From the NCBI GenBank assembly GCA_910584075.1, contig CAJTZI010000031.1, positions 1 through 25,426 of the forward strand: DNA of 25,426 nt, written 5' to 3'. Made by a program: the position numbers and the translations under genes. Below are positions 6,179 through 14,526 of the stretch, piece by piece; position 1 is the stretch's first letter, and each line of letters begins with the position of its first letter. This stretch comes from an uncultured Oscillibacter sp. (GTDB lineage: Bacteria > Bacillota > Clostridia > Oscillospirales > Oscillospiraceae). The notes beneath the pieces were generated by a model. It made no database searches. It had not been told where the DNA came from and saw only the letters and a list, made by a program, of their open reading frames with translations.

Positions 6179-7342
6179 ATGATCACACTGCTCTCCCGGC
6201 TGCTGATCCATCCCGATGGGCGGGACACCGCCGGGCTCCGTCAGGCCTACGGCATTCTCTGCGGCGCGGCGGGCATTTTTCTGAATGTGCTGCTGTTTGC
6301 GGGGAAACTGCTGGCGGGATCCCTGGCCGGCTCCGTGGCCATTACCGCCGACGCCTTCAATAACCTCTCCGACGCCGCCTCCTCCGCCATCACCCTGCTG
6401 GGCTTTTACCTGGCGGGACAGAAGGCAGATGCCCATCACCCCTTCGGCCACGGGCGGATCGAATACCTCTCCGGTCTGGGTGTGGCGGTGCTGATCCTGC
6501 TGATGGGCTGGGAGCTGCTCCAGTCCTCCCTTGGCAAAATCCTTCGCCCCGGGCCGGTGACGGCCTCCCCCCTGGTGACCGCCATTTTGTGCATCTCCGT
6601 GGGAGTGAAGCTCTACATGGCCTTTTACAACTGGCGGCTGGGGAAGAAGCTGGCCTCCTCCGCCATGCGGGCCACCGCCATAGACTCCCTCTGCGACAGC
6701 GCCGCCACCTCCGTGGTGCTGGCGGCCACTCTGGCGGGACACTTTACGGGCAGGATGATCGACGGCTGGGCGGGACTGCTGGTGGCGGGCTTCATCCTCT
6801 GGTCCGGCGTCAAAGCCGCCAAGGAGACCATTGACCCCCTGCTGGGAACGCCTCCCACCCGCGAGTTTGTCTCCCGCATCCGGGAGCTGGTGATGGCCCA
6901 CTCCCAGATCATCGGTATCCACGACCTCATCGTCCACGACTACGGCCCCGGACGGATGATGATCTCCCTCCACGCCGAGGTCCCCGCCAGCCAGAACGTG
7001 CTGGCTCTCCACGACGAGATCGACAACGTGGAGAAGGAGCTGCGGGAGCGGCTGGGCTGTGAGGCCGTCATCCACATGGACCCGGTGGTCACCGACGACG
7101 GCGTCACGGAGGAGACCCGCCGCAGGGTGGCGGAGCTGGTCCGCTGCATTGATGACGATATTACCATCCACGACTTCCGCATGGTCTCCGGGCCCACCCA
7201 CACCAACGTGATCTTTGACGCGGTGGTACCCTATGACTTCCGTCTCAGCGACCGTCAGGTGGAGGAGAAAATCCAGGGCGCCGTCCGGGCGCTGGACGGG
7301 AGCTACTACGCGGTGGTCCAGGTGGAACGGTCCTATACGTAA
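6179..7342 (+). CDS. Cation diffusion facilitator, probable manganese exporter
   Basis: A 387-residue CDF protein. Six membrane helices occupy about residues 25-210. TM2 carries ADAFNNLSDAAS with the site-A pair Asn61-Asp65, and TM5 carries TAIDSLCDSAAT with Asp169-Asp173: the N-D-D-D site A that is characteristic of Mn(II) CDFs, where zinc exporters have His/Asp. HHPFGHGRIEY (86-96) is the usual loop motif. The cytoplasmic tail is about 80 residues longer than usual: residues about 218-302 form the normal ferredoxin-like domain, and 305-387 look like a second copy. The protein likely uses the proton gradient to export Mn(II). It follows the zinc-ribbon gene. The GGAAAGGA site lies about 9 nt before ATG 6179. 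Confidence 0.93.
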   Translation: MITLLSRLLIHPDGRDTAGLRQAYGILCGAAGIFLNVLLFAGKLLAGSLAGSVAITADAFNNLSDAASSAITLLGFYLAGQKADAHHPFGHGRIEYLSGLGVAVLILLMGWELLQSSLGKILRPGPVTASPLVTAILCISVGVKLYMAFYNWRLGKKLASSAMRATAIDSLCDSAATSVVLAATLAGHFTGRMIDGWAGLLVAGFILWSGVKAAKETIDPLLGTPPTREFVSRIRELVMAHSQIIGIHDLIVHDYGPGRMMISLHAEVPASQNVLALHDEIDNVEKELRERLGCEAVIHMDPVVTDDGVTEETRRRVAELVRCIDDDITIHDFRMVSGPTHTNVIFDAVVPYDFRLSDRQVEEKIQGAVRALDGSYYAVVQVERSYT

Positions 7343-7591
7343 TTGCAAAACACGGGCGGCTGGGCCTTGTTTGATCAATGGCAAAATGCACAGCGGTGAG
7401 AGGTTTTTTCGCAGTGCGTCCGACTTCCGGTGCTGATGCCAGGGCTTATGTGAACAGGCCCTAGATTCCCTAAATTGGATCTATTGGGAAATCCCCCTGC
7501 ACGGGCCTTTTTGAAGACGCTGGGTTCGAAGGACTAATTTTTCCCCGTTTGGGCACCCTATGGAAAATCCATCAAGACGAGGTGGCTTTCC

Positions 7592-8608
7592 ATGAATGAA
7601 AAACGAACCGGCCAGCGGACCATCGCCCTGGGCACTCCGCCCTCCGTGCTCGCCTTTGCCAACATCGGCGGCAAGTTCGAGGCACAGGGACCGTTGTCCG
7701 GGTACTTCGACGAGCTGAGCCAGGACTCCTTCTTCGGGGAGAAGACCTGGGAGAAGGCGGAGTCCGCCATGCAGAAGAAAGTGGTCCAGCGGGCGCTGAA
7801 CCAGGCCCGGCTGAAGCCCAAGGACATCCAGTATATTCTGGCGGGGGACCTTTTGAACCAGTGCATCGGCTCCTCCTTCGGCCTGCGGGAGCTGGGGATT
7901 CCCTTCTACGGGCTGTACGGCGCCTGCTCCACCATGGGGGAGTCGCTGTCCCTGGCGGCCATGCTGATCGACGGGGGCTTTGCCGAGCGCACTGCCGCCG
8001 TCACCTCCTCCCACTTCTGCACCGCCGAGCGGCAGTACCGGATGCCGGTGCCCTACGGCAGCCAGCGGACCCCCACCGCCCAGTGGACCGCCACCGCCTC
8101 CGGCTGCACCATCCTGGGCCGGGAGGGTCCCGGGCCCTATATCACCCACGTCACCTGCGGCAAGATTGTGGACAAGGGAATTTCCGACCCCAACAACATG
8201 GGCGCAGCCATGGCACCTGCCGCCTACGATACCCTCGCCGCCTTCTTTCGGGACACCGGAACCACGCCAAAGGATTACGACCTTGTGATCACCGGCGACC
8301 TGGGGGAGCTGGGCCACGGCATCGTCCGGGACTTCTTCGCCCGGGACGGCGTGGAGCTGGGGGACAATTTCCAGGACTGCGGACTGCTGCTCTACGACCG
8401 GGATGGACAGGATATGCACGCCGGGGCCTCCGGCTGCGGCTGTTCCGCCTCCGTGCTCAACGGGTATCTTCTGACAGAGATGCAGCGGGGCAGGTGGAGG
8501 AAAATCCTGTTTGCCCCCACCGGGGCGCTGCTCTCTCCCACCTCCAGCTTCCAGGGGGAGTCCATTCCCGGCATCTGCCACGCGGTGTGCATCTCGGCGG
8601 AGAAATAG
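7592..8608 (+). CDS. spoVAD: Stage V sporulation protein AD
   Basis: A 338-residue thiolase-fold protein matching SpoVAD over its length: LAFANIGGKFEAQGPLSGYF near the start, YILAGDLLNQ, then YGACSTMGES with the nucleophile-position Cys112, SSHFCTAERQYRMP, and DLVITGDLGELG. In Bacillus and Clostridia SpoVAD binds dipicolinic acid and, with the other SpoVA proteins, loads it into the forespore. The start ATG 7592 has GAGGTGG 6 nt upstream. Unusually, no spoVAC or spoVAE flanks it; it is alone between a metal transporter and a sodium symporter. A forespore sigma-G promoter could not be pinned down in the 249 nt upstream, which hold only a weak AGGGC/GCCCT hairpin near 7440-7461. Confidence 0.95.
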   Translation: MNEKRTGQRTIALGTPPSVLAFANIGGKFEAQGPLSGYFDELSQDSFFGEKTWEKAESAMQKKVVQRALNQARLKPKDIQYILAGDLLNQCIGSSFGLRELGIPFYGLYGACSTMGESLSLAAMLIDGGFAERTAAVTSSHFCTAERQYRMPVPYGSQRTPTAQWTATASGCTILGREGPGPYITHVTCGKIVDKGISDPNNMGAAMAPAAYDTLAAFFRDTGTTPKDYDLVITGDLGELGHGIVRDFFARDGVELGDNFQDCGLLLYDRDGQDMHAGASGCGCSASVLNGYLLTEMQRGRWRKILFAPTGALLSPTSSFQGESIPGICHAVCISAEK

Positions 8609-8620
8609 GGGAGCCGATGA

Positions 8621-8649
8621 ACAGGCCGTCCCGCGGAGGGACGGCCTGT
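8621..8649 (+). terminator. GC-rich hairpin after spoVAD
   Basis: A 12-bp perfect stem, ACAGGCCGTCCC/GGGACGGCCTGT, with a 5-nt loop, 12 nt past the spoVAD stop. It lacks a U-tract, so it would be an atypical terminator. Confidence 0.55.
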
Positions 8650-8852
8650 CCGGCCCGCGGGAGCGCCGGACTCCGCAGCGGACCATGGCACCATTCGGGG
8701 GGTAAGCGCGTCCGGAGACGGACAGGGATGGGAAAACAGAAATCAATCAATAATCAATCAATTATTTATTTTTTCGATTTTATTTTATTCAACAATTCGT
8801 CTTTTTCAAATCCATTGATATTTCTTGCATTTTGATTTTGATTCGGATGATT

Positions 8853-8872
8853 GTATAGAATAAATTCTATAC
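8853..8872. promoter_or_regulatory. Operator-like palindrome upstream of putP
   Basis: GTATAGAAT-AA-ATTCTATAC, a 9-bp perfect inverted repeat, 12 nt upstream of the -35 region of putP. It lies in an A+T-rich stretch (8740-8945) that also holds AATCAATCAATAATCAATCA near 8740-8760. The position suits an activator or repressor site; the protein is unknown. Confidence 0.55.
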
Positions 8873-8883
8873 TTCATTCTGTA

Positions 8884-8912
8884 TTTCATTCTTATAAAAA
8901 GTATGGTATGAT
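8884..8912 (+). promoter_or_regulatory. Probable putP promoter
   Basis: TTTCAT (8884-8889), a 17-nt spacer and TATGAT (8907-8912) preceded by TGG as an extended -10. The gene starts at 8949 behind AAGGAGAGAG. Confidence 0.5.
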
Positions 8913-8948
8913 GTCAGTCGCTGAATTCATATTTTAAGGAGAGAGATT

Positions 8949-10475
8949 ATGACTACCGCACAAATCTGTATTATGGCGACCATTATCCTGTACCTCTGCT
9001 TTGTCATCTTTACGGGGGTGATGATCGGCCGCCGGTCCAAGAAGAGCGCCGAGGGCTTTTACCTGGGCGGGCGGGGCATGGGGCCCCTGGTCACCGCCAT
9101 GAGCGCCGAGGCCTCCGACATGAGCAGCTACCTGCTGATGGGCATCCCGGGTCTGGCGTATCTTTCCGGCGTAGCCGACGCCAGCTGGACCGCCATCGGC
9201 CTGGCTGCGGGCACCTACTTAAACTTTTTGCTGGTGGCAAAGCGGCTGCGCCGGTACAGTGTGAAGCTGGACGCCATCACCATTCCCAGCTTCATCTCCA
9301 AGCGCTACGGCGAGAAGAGACCGGTGATCATGTGCATCTCCGCCCTGATTATCCTCATCTTCTTCGTGCCCTATGTGGCCTCGGGTCTGGCGGCCATCGG
9401 AAAGCTCTTTAACAGTCTGTTCGGCTGGGACTACATGGCGGCTGTCATCGTCGGCGCCGTCGTCATCATCAGCTATACCTCCATCGGCGGCTTTTCCGCC
9501 GTGGCTACCATGGACCTGGTCCAGTCCGTTATTATGACCGTGGCCCTGGCCATCATCGTGGTATTCGGCGTTGTCCAGGCCGGAGGCATGGGCGCTGTGC
9601 TGGACCACGCCCGGTCCCTGCCCGGCTTCCTCAGCTTCACGGAGACCTACAATGTGACGTCCAACAGCGCCGAGCCCTACGGCTTCATCCGCATCATCTC
9701 CATGATGGCCTGGGGGCTGGGCTACTTCGGCATGCCCCACATCCTGGTGCGGTTCATGGCCATCCGGGACGAGAATGAACTGACCCTCTCCCGCCGGATC
9801 GCCTCCGTTTGGGTGGTGATCTCCATGGGTGTGGCGGTGTTCATCGGCATTGTGGGTCACGCCGTGTCCTCTGTGGGCCGGGTGCCCCTCCTGGAGGGCA
9901 GTGCCACCGAGACCATCATCGTGAAGCTCTCTGACCTGCTGTCCTCCTACGGCATCTTCCCTGCCATTGTGGCTGGGTGTATTCTGGCCGGAATTCTGGC
10001 CGCTACCATGTCCACCGCCGACAGCCAGCTGCTGGCCGCCGCCTCCGCCTTCTCGGAGAATCTGGTGCAGGACGTGTTCGGCGTGAAGCTGACGGAGAGG
10101 CAGACCATGCTCATCGCCCGGCTCACCGTGGTGGTCATCGCCGTCATCGCGTTGTTCCTGGCCTCTGACCCCGACAGCAACGTGTTCCAGATCGTCTCCT
10201 TCGCCTGGGCGGGCTTCGGCGCCACCTTCGGCCCCGCCGTTTTGTGCGCCCTGTTCTGGAGGCGCAGCAACCGCCAGGGCATTATGGCGGGCCTTGTGGC
10301 CGGCGGCGCCATGATCTTCATCTGGAAGTTCCTGGTAAAGCCTCTGGGCGGCATCTGGAACATCTACGAGCTGCTGCCCGCCTTCCTGGTGGCCTGTGTA
10401 GTGATTGTGACAGTCTCCCTGGCAACGCCGGAGCCGGACGGCGAGATTGAGAAGATCTTCGACGAGATGAAGTGA
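8949..10475 (+). CDS. putP: Sodium/proline (solute) symporter, SSS family
   Basis: A 508-residue, about 13-helix sodium:solute symporter. Family signatures: FYLGGRGMGPLVTAMSAEAS with the DMSSYLLMG helix near 30-65, GGFSAVATMDLVQSVIM near 178-194, the AGILAATMSTADSQLLAAAS helix near 347-366, and the SFAWAGFGATFGPAVL helix. These match PutP, which imports L-proline with Na+; a related substrate cannot be excluded. Start ATG 8949 is preceded by AAGGAGAGAG. It is transcribed alone, behind an A+T-rich regulatory region and ahead of tandem terminators. Confidence 0.93.
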   Translation: MTTAQICIMATIILYLCFVIFTGVMIGRRSKKSAEGFYLGGRGMGPLVTAMSAEASDMSSYLLMGIPGLAYLSGVADASWTAIGLAAGTYLNFLLVAKRLRRYSVKLDAITIPSFISKRYGEKRPVIMCISALIILIFFVPYVASGLAAIGKLFNSLFGWDYMAAVIVGAVVIISYTSIGGFSAVATMDLVQSVIMTVALAIIVVFGVVQAGGMGAVLDHARSLPGFLSFTETYNVTSNSAEPYGFIRIISMMAWGLGYFGMPHILVRFMAIRDENELTLSRRIASVWVVISMGVAVFIGIVGHAVSSVGRVPLLEGSATETIIVKLSDLLSSYGIFPAIVAGCILAGILAATMSTADSQLLAAASAFSENLVQDVFGVKLTERQTMLIARLTVVVIAVIALFLASDPDSNVFQIVSFAWAGFGATFGPAVLCALFWRRSNRQGIMAGLVAGGAMIFIWKFLVKPLGGIWNIYELLPAFLVACVVIVTVSLATPEPDGEIEKIFDEMK

Positions 10476-10507
10476 TTGCCGGAAATACGTTTTAGATCAG
10501 CTGCGCA

Positions 10508-10561
10508 AACCGCGGAACATTGGTTCCGCGGTTTTCTTTTCCGCCTTGAGGGCGGTTTTTT
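10508..10561 (+). terminator. Tandem intrinsic terminators after putP
   Basis: First hairpin AACCGCGGAA/TTCCGCGGTT then TTTTCTTTT (10508-10540); second CCGCC/GGCGG then TTTTTT (10541-10561). They insulate the phage operon from the host gene. Just after, GAAAAAATTTTTTC (10571-10584) is a 14-bp palindrome. I see no convincing sigma-A promoter between 10562 and 10662. Confidence 0.85.
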
Positions 10562-10662
10562 GCTTTTTCAGAAAAAATTTTTTCAGGAGGGCACAGCGGA
10601 GTGCAACTTTTGGGCGGGCGGCCCCCTTCGTGTAAGGAGAATTTGGAGAGGAGGCGGATCGG

Positions 10663-11124
10663 TTGGAGAGGCGGGAGAGCGTGGCGTTCTGCCGGGCGTA
10701 TCTCAGGACGATGGACCCGGAGCGGGCGGCGGCGGAGAGCGGGCGGCGGGACGGTTTTTCCCTTCTGGGGAGCCGAGCCATCCAGGAGCGGCTGGAGAGG
10801 ATGCGGATGGACGCGGCATCCCAGCTGCAGCGGGAGGACGTTCTGCGGCGGCTGGCGCAGCTGGCCTTCGGCAGGGCCAATGACGCGGCGCGGCTGGCTT
10901 TGCGCCCTGGGGAGGTGGACCCGGAGGGGTTGGATCTCTCCGCCGTGGCGGAGATCAAAGTGACGGACAAGGGCGGCGTGGAAATCAAGCTGGTAGACCG
11001 GGTGCGGGCGCTGGAGACGCTGTGCTCTCTGCTGGAAAGCGGCGGCGGCCGCGGGGCCGAGGCGCTGTATCAGGCGCTGGCGGAGGGCTGCGGAGAGACA
11101 GAGGAGGGATGGGACAACGGGTGA
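10663..11124 (+). CDS. Phage terminase small subunit (XtmA-like)
   Basis: A 153-residue protein starting at TTG 10663, 8 nt after GAGGAGG. The N-terminal part (VAFCRAYLRTMDPERAAAES, then GSRAIQERLERMR) is the DNA-binding helix-turn-helix and helical arm of Terminase_2-type small subunits; the middle LQREDVLRRLAQLAFGRAND and the KVTDKGGVEIKLVDRVRALE segment are also typical of PBSX-type XtmA proteins. It would recognise packaged DNA and load the large subunit. It is the first gene of the particle operon. Its stop overlaps a GTG (GTGA at 11121) that looks like the intended large-subunit start. Residues SGRRDGFSLLG are where the family usually has NPxxA-type helix 3 repeats. Confidence 0.85.
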   Translation: MERRESVAFCRAYLRTMDPERAAAESGRRDGFSLLGSRAIQERLERMRMDAASQLQREDVLRRLAQLAFGRANDAARLALRPGEVDPEGLDLSAVAEIKVTDKGGVEIKLVDRVRALETLCSLLESGGGRGAEALYQALAEGCGETEEGWDNG

Positions 11125-12361
11125 GATCACGAATTTTTCCCCCAAGCAGAAGCGGGTTCTGACCTGGTGGCGGTCCGAGCGGTGGGAGGCTGTCATCTGC
11201 GACGGGGCGGTGCGCAGCGGCAAGACCTTTTCCATGGGGTTGTCCTTCTTTCTGTGGGCTCAGACCCGGTTTGACGGGCGGCAGTTCGGACTCTGCGGAA
11301 AGACCATCGGCTCCCTGCGGCGAAACCTGCTGGCGGAGCTGGCGCCCTATCTGCGCAGGGCCGGCATGAATGTCCGGGAACGGCGGTCGGATAACCTGCT
11401 GAGCGTGCGGTTCGCAGGGCATGAGAACCGCTTTTTGCTCTTCGGGGGACGGGACGAGTCCAGCGCGGCGCTCATCCAGGGGAGCACCCTGGCGGGAGTG
11501 CTGCTGGATGAGGCGGCGCTGATGCCCCGGAGCTTTGTGGAACAGGCCATCGCCCGGTGCAGCGTGCCGGGGAGCCGGCTGTGGTTCAACTGCAACCCGG
11601 AGGGGCCCCAGCACTGGTTTTACCGGGAGTGGATTTTGAGGGCCCGGGAGCGGCGGGCGCTGTATCTCCATTTCACCATGGAGGACAATCCCGCCCTGTC
11701 CCAGCGCATTCGGGAGAGGTACCGGCAGTCCTACTCCGGTGTGTTTCACCGGCGGTTTGTGCTGGGGGAGTGGAGCGCCGCCCAGGGGCTGGTGTACGAC
11801 TTCTTTGACCGGGAGCGGGACGCCCCGGAGGCCCCGGCGGGCCCCTTCGCCCGGTGGCGGATCTCCGTGGACTACGGGACGGCCAACCCCGCCTCCTTCG
11901 GGCTGTGGGGGGAAAGGGACGAGGTGTGGTACCGGGTGCGGGAGTTCTACTACAACTCCCGGAAAACCGGACGGCAAAGGACGGACGCGGAGTACGCGGA
12001 GGATCTGGAGGCCCTGGCCGGGGAGCGGAAGATCCAGCGGGTGATTGTGGACCCCTCGGCGGCCAGCTTCATCGAGGTTCTGCGGAGAAAGGGATTCCAA
12101 GTGGTCCGGGCGGACAACGATGTGTCGGACGGTATCCGGGTGACGGCGGACCTGCTGAAACGGCGGCAGATCGTAATCTGCCGGGAGTGCCGGGACTGCC
12201 TGCGGGAGATGGAGCTCTACTGCTGGGATGAGCGGACCGGGCGGGAGGCGCCCAGGAAAGAGAACGACCACGCCATGGACGAGATGCGCTACTTCGCCAT
12301 GGATCTGGCGGCGGGAGACGGCGGCGGCTTTGCCGCCATGAGCGTGGAGCGGAGAATATGA
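11121..12361 (+). CDS. Phage terminase large subunit (XtmB-like), apparent frameshift at start
   Basis: The packaging ATPase/nuclease. Walker A is CDGAVRSGKT (near 11198-11227), Walker B is GVLLDEA (near 11500), and the RNase H-like nuclease shows ISVDYGTANP (near 11864) and VIVDPSAASF (near 12043). The coding frame has no ATG, GTG or TTG between its upstream stop and an internal GTG inside Walker A (11210). The GTG at 11121, overlapping the small-subunit stop, is in another frame that ends after 13 codons. Moving -1 at the T5C5 run (11134-11143) joins the two: MRSRIF then SPKQKRVLTWW, a normal XtmB-like start, giving 413 residues. So the gene is interrupted by a missing base, read through by -1 slippage, or affected by a sequencing error. 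It would drive DNA into the capsid. Confidence 0.85.
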
Positions 12362-12374
12362 GGAGGGACGGGAC

Positions 12375-13550
12375 TTGAGATGGTTCAAAAAGCGGCAGAG
12401 GGAACCGGCTCCGGCGGCGGTGCAGCTGCGGAGCGGGGAGCGTCATCCCTTCGGGATGCTGGGGGACTATGTGCCCCTGAGCCGGGGAGAAGTCCGGCTG
12501 TACCGGGCGGTGCGGGAGGCCGTGCCGGTGGTGGACGCGGCAGTCTACAAATTGATCCGCATGACCGGGGGCGTGACAGTCCGCTGCGCCGACGCGGCGG
12601 CGCAGCGGGCGCTGGGAGAGTTTTTGCGGACCGTGCCTGTGGGGCGGGGCCAGTTCGGCCTCAACGCCTTCCTGGACTGCTATCTGGATACGCTTCTCAC
12701 CTGCGGGCGGGCCATCGGGGAGATTGTGCCCGCCGGAGACGGCGGAGACATCGCCGCGCTGCTGTGCGGCCGTGTGGAGGACATTGAGATCCGGGAGGGA
12801 GAGCATCCGCTGGAGTTTCAGATCTGCGGGGCGGACGAGAACGGGCGGATGGGTCCCCTGCCCTGTCAGGACCTGCTGCTGTTCACGCCGCTGAACCCGG
12901 AGGCGGGAAATCCCTACGGTGTGTCGCTGCTGCGGTCCCTGCCCTTTCTGGCGGAGATTCTCACCCGGATTTACCACACCATCGGCGTCAACTGGGAGCG
13001 GTGCGGCAACGTGCGCTTTGCCGTCACCTGCAAGAACGGCGAGGGAACCTCCGCGGCGGAGCGGGGGCGGATGCTGGCGGAGGAGTGGTCCCGGGCCATG
13101 CAGGACAGCCGCGGCGGCAGCGTGCGGGATTTTGTGGCTGTGGGGGATGTGGAGATCAAGGCCATCGGCGGTGACGCGCCCGTTCTGGACAGCGAGGTGC
13201 CGGTACGGCAGATTTTGGAGCAGATCGTGGCCAAGACCGGCATCCCGCCCTTCATGCTGGGGCTGAGCTGGAATTCCACGGAGCGGATGAGCTCTCAGCA
13301 GGCGGACCTTCTGACCACGGAGATCACCGCCATCCGGCGGACGCTGACGCCGGTGGTGGAGCGGATCTGCCGGATGTGGCTGCGGATGCACGGGTACACC
13401 TGCGGCTTTGAGGTGGTGTGGGACGACATCAATCTCCAGGACCAGGTGGAGGAGGCCCGGGCGGCGCTGTACCGGGAGCAGGCGAGAAAACTGAGAATTG
13501 AGAATGATGAAAAGGAAGCCGGGAGGGAAGAGAACCATGGAAGTACGTAA
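12375..13550 (+). CDS. Phage portal protein
   Basis: A 391-residue portal-like protein. The TTG start at 12375 has AGGAGGG 7 nt upstream. Family features: YRAVREAVPVVDAAVYKLIR near 45-64 (N-terminal helices), a wing region, GNPYGVSLLRSLPFLAEI near 180-197, and the crown/stem segment VRQILEQIVAKTGIPPFMLG followed by SWNSTERMSSQQADLL, the usual portal motif in which the particle's clip and stem helices follow. Twelve copies would form the DNA entry ring at one capsid vertex and bind the terminase. It sits between terminase and protease as in PBSX (XkdE position) and overlaps the protease start by 14 nt. Confidence 0.9.
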   Translation: MRWFKKRQREPAPAAVQLRSGERHPFGMLGDYVPLSRGEVRLYRAVREAVPVVDAAVYKLIRMTGGVTVRCADAAAQRALGEFLRTVPVGRGQFGLNAFLDCYLDTLLTCGRAIGEIVPAGDGGDIAALLCGRVEDIEIREGEHPLEFQICGADENGRMGPLPCQDLLLFTPLNPEAGNPYGVSLLRSLPFLAEILTRIYHTIGVNWERCGNVRFAVTCKNGEGTSAAERGRMLAEEWSRAMQDSRGGSVRDFVAVGDVEIKAIGGDAPVLDSEVPVRQILEQIVAKTGIPPFMLGLSWNSTERMSSQQADLLTTEITAIRRTLTPVVERICRMWLRMHGYTCGFEVVWDDINLQDQVEEARAALYREQARKLRIENDEKEAGREENHGST

Positions 13551-14418
13551 GGAGCGGAGCGAGACGGCGGCAGGACTGCCCGGACAGCAGGAGCTGGAGG
13601 CCATCAACCGTCTTGCCAGGACGCCGCTGACGGCGGAGCAGGTGTACACCTTCAGCCTGCGGCTGTGCGACAACGAGGTGGACCGGGACTTTGAGCGGTT
13701 CGACGGCGCGGCGCTGGAACGGCTGGGAGAGCTGTTTCTGGGGAAGAGCGGTATCTTTGACCACCAGTGGTCCGCCCGGGGACAGACTGCCCGCATCTAC
13801 CGGACCGAGGTGGTGCGGGAGCCCTCCATGACCACGGCGGCGGGGGACGCGTACTGCTGGCTCAAGGGCTGGGCATATCTGCTGCGGGCGGAGAAGAACG
13901 CGGACCTGATCGCCGAGATTGAGGGCGGCATCAAGAAGGAGGTCAGCGTGGGATGCAGCGTGAGACACAGCGTGTGCTCCATCTGCGGCGCGGAGGGAGG
14001 CGGCTGCCAACACGTGAAGGGGCAGGTCTATGACGGGAAGCTGTGCTTCACGGAGCTGCGGGAGCCCGCCGACGCCTATGAGTGGTCCTTTGTGGCGGTG
14101 CCCGCCCAGCGGAGCGCCGGGGTGCTGAAGCGGTTTGGGCAGGAGGACAGACAACTGGCCCGGCTGCGTGAGGAGGCGGCTCTGGGGCGGAAGTATCTGG
14201 CGGAGCTGCGGCGGGAAGTGGTTCGCCTTGCCATGCTGGCGGACGACTGTCTGGACGGCGGCGTGTTCGCCAGGGCGGCGGAGCGGATGGAGGAGCCGGA
14301 GCTGCTGGCCATGAAGGATGCCTACGGCGTCCAGGCGGCAAAGCGGTTTCCGGCGATGCCTCAGCTCCGGCCCAGGTCCGTGGAGAAGCGGGAAGATGCG
14401 GGGGCCTTTCAGGTTTGA
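13537..14418 (+). CDS. Prohead serine protease with zinc knuckle and scaffold-like tail
   Basis: A 293-residue protein in the XkdF position. The N-terminal 200 residues resemble HK97-type prohead proteases: YTFSLRLCDNEVDRDFERFD, GIFDHQWSA with His76, KKEVSVGCSV with Ser137, and the closing EWSFVAVPAQ. Between them is a C-x2-C-x6-C-x-H cluster (Cys147, Cys150, Cys157, His159), a probable zinc knuckle seen in a subset of phage proteases. Residues 200-260 form a charged helix (LARLREEAALGRKYLAELRR), suitable as an internal scaffold or delta domain, so protease and scaffold may be fused. ATG 13537 is chosen from GGGAGGG 9 nt upstream, and it overlaps the portal. It would cleave capsid scaffold during maturation. 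Confidence 0.8.
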   Translation: MEVRKERSETAAGLPGQQELEAINRLARTPLTAEQVYTFSLRLCDNEVDRDFERFDGAALERLGELFLGKSGIFDHQWSARGQTARIYRTEVVREPSMTTAAGDAYCWLKGWAYLLRAEKNADLIAEIEGGIKKEVSVGCSVRHSVCSICGAEGGGCQHVKGQVYDGKLCFTELREPADAYEWSFVAVPAQRSAGVLKRFGQEDRQLARLREEAALGRKYLAELRREVVRLAMLADDCLDGGVFARAAERMEEPELLAMKDAYGVQAAKRFPAMPQLRPRSVEKREDAGAFQV

Positions 14419-14526
14419 GCGCCCGCGGCGCTTTTGGCGCGTTTGGGCATAAGCTGCGGACCGGAGGCGGCGGGGACCGTCCCCCCTCCTCCGCTCCGAG
14501 GCAATAAAAACGACAGGAGGATGACA

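Noticed and set aside
5705..7384. 559-residue antisense frame opposite the zinc-ribbon and CDF genes
   Set aside because: Histidine/glycine-rich shadow of GC-rich coding sequence; no ribosome binding site and no domain, while the plus-strand genes have clear families.
8740..8765. AATCA repeats as a CRISPR or iteron array
   Set aside because: Units are only 4-5 nt with no spacers and no replication gene nearby; simple AT-rich repeat.
10601..10963. GTG frame with AGGAGGG 8 nt upstream, before the small terminase
   Set aside because: The site is good, but its Arg/Trp/Gly-rich product overlaps the recognised small terminase in another frame; kept only as a possible leader.
12069..13796. 575-residue antisense frame opposite terminase, portal and protease
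   Set aside because: Low-complexity Pro/Arg/His translation typical of the complementary strand of GC-rich genes.
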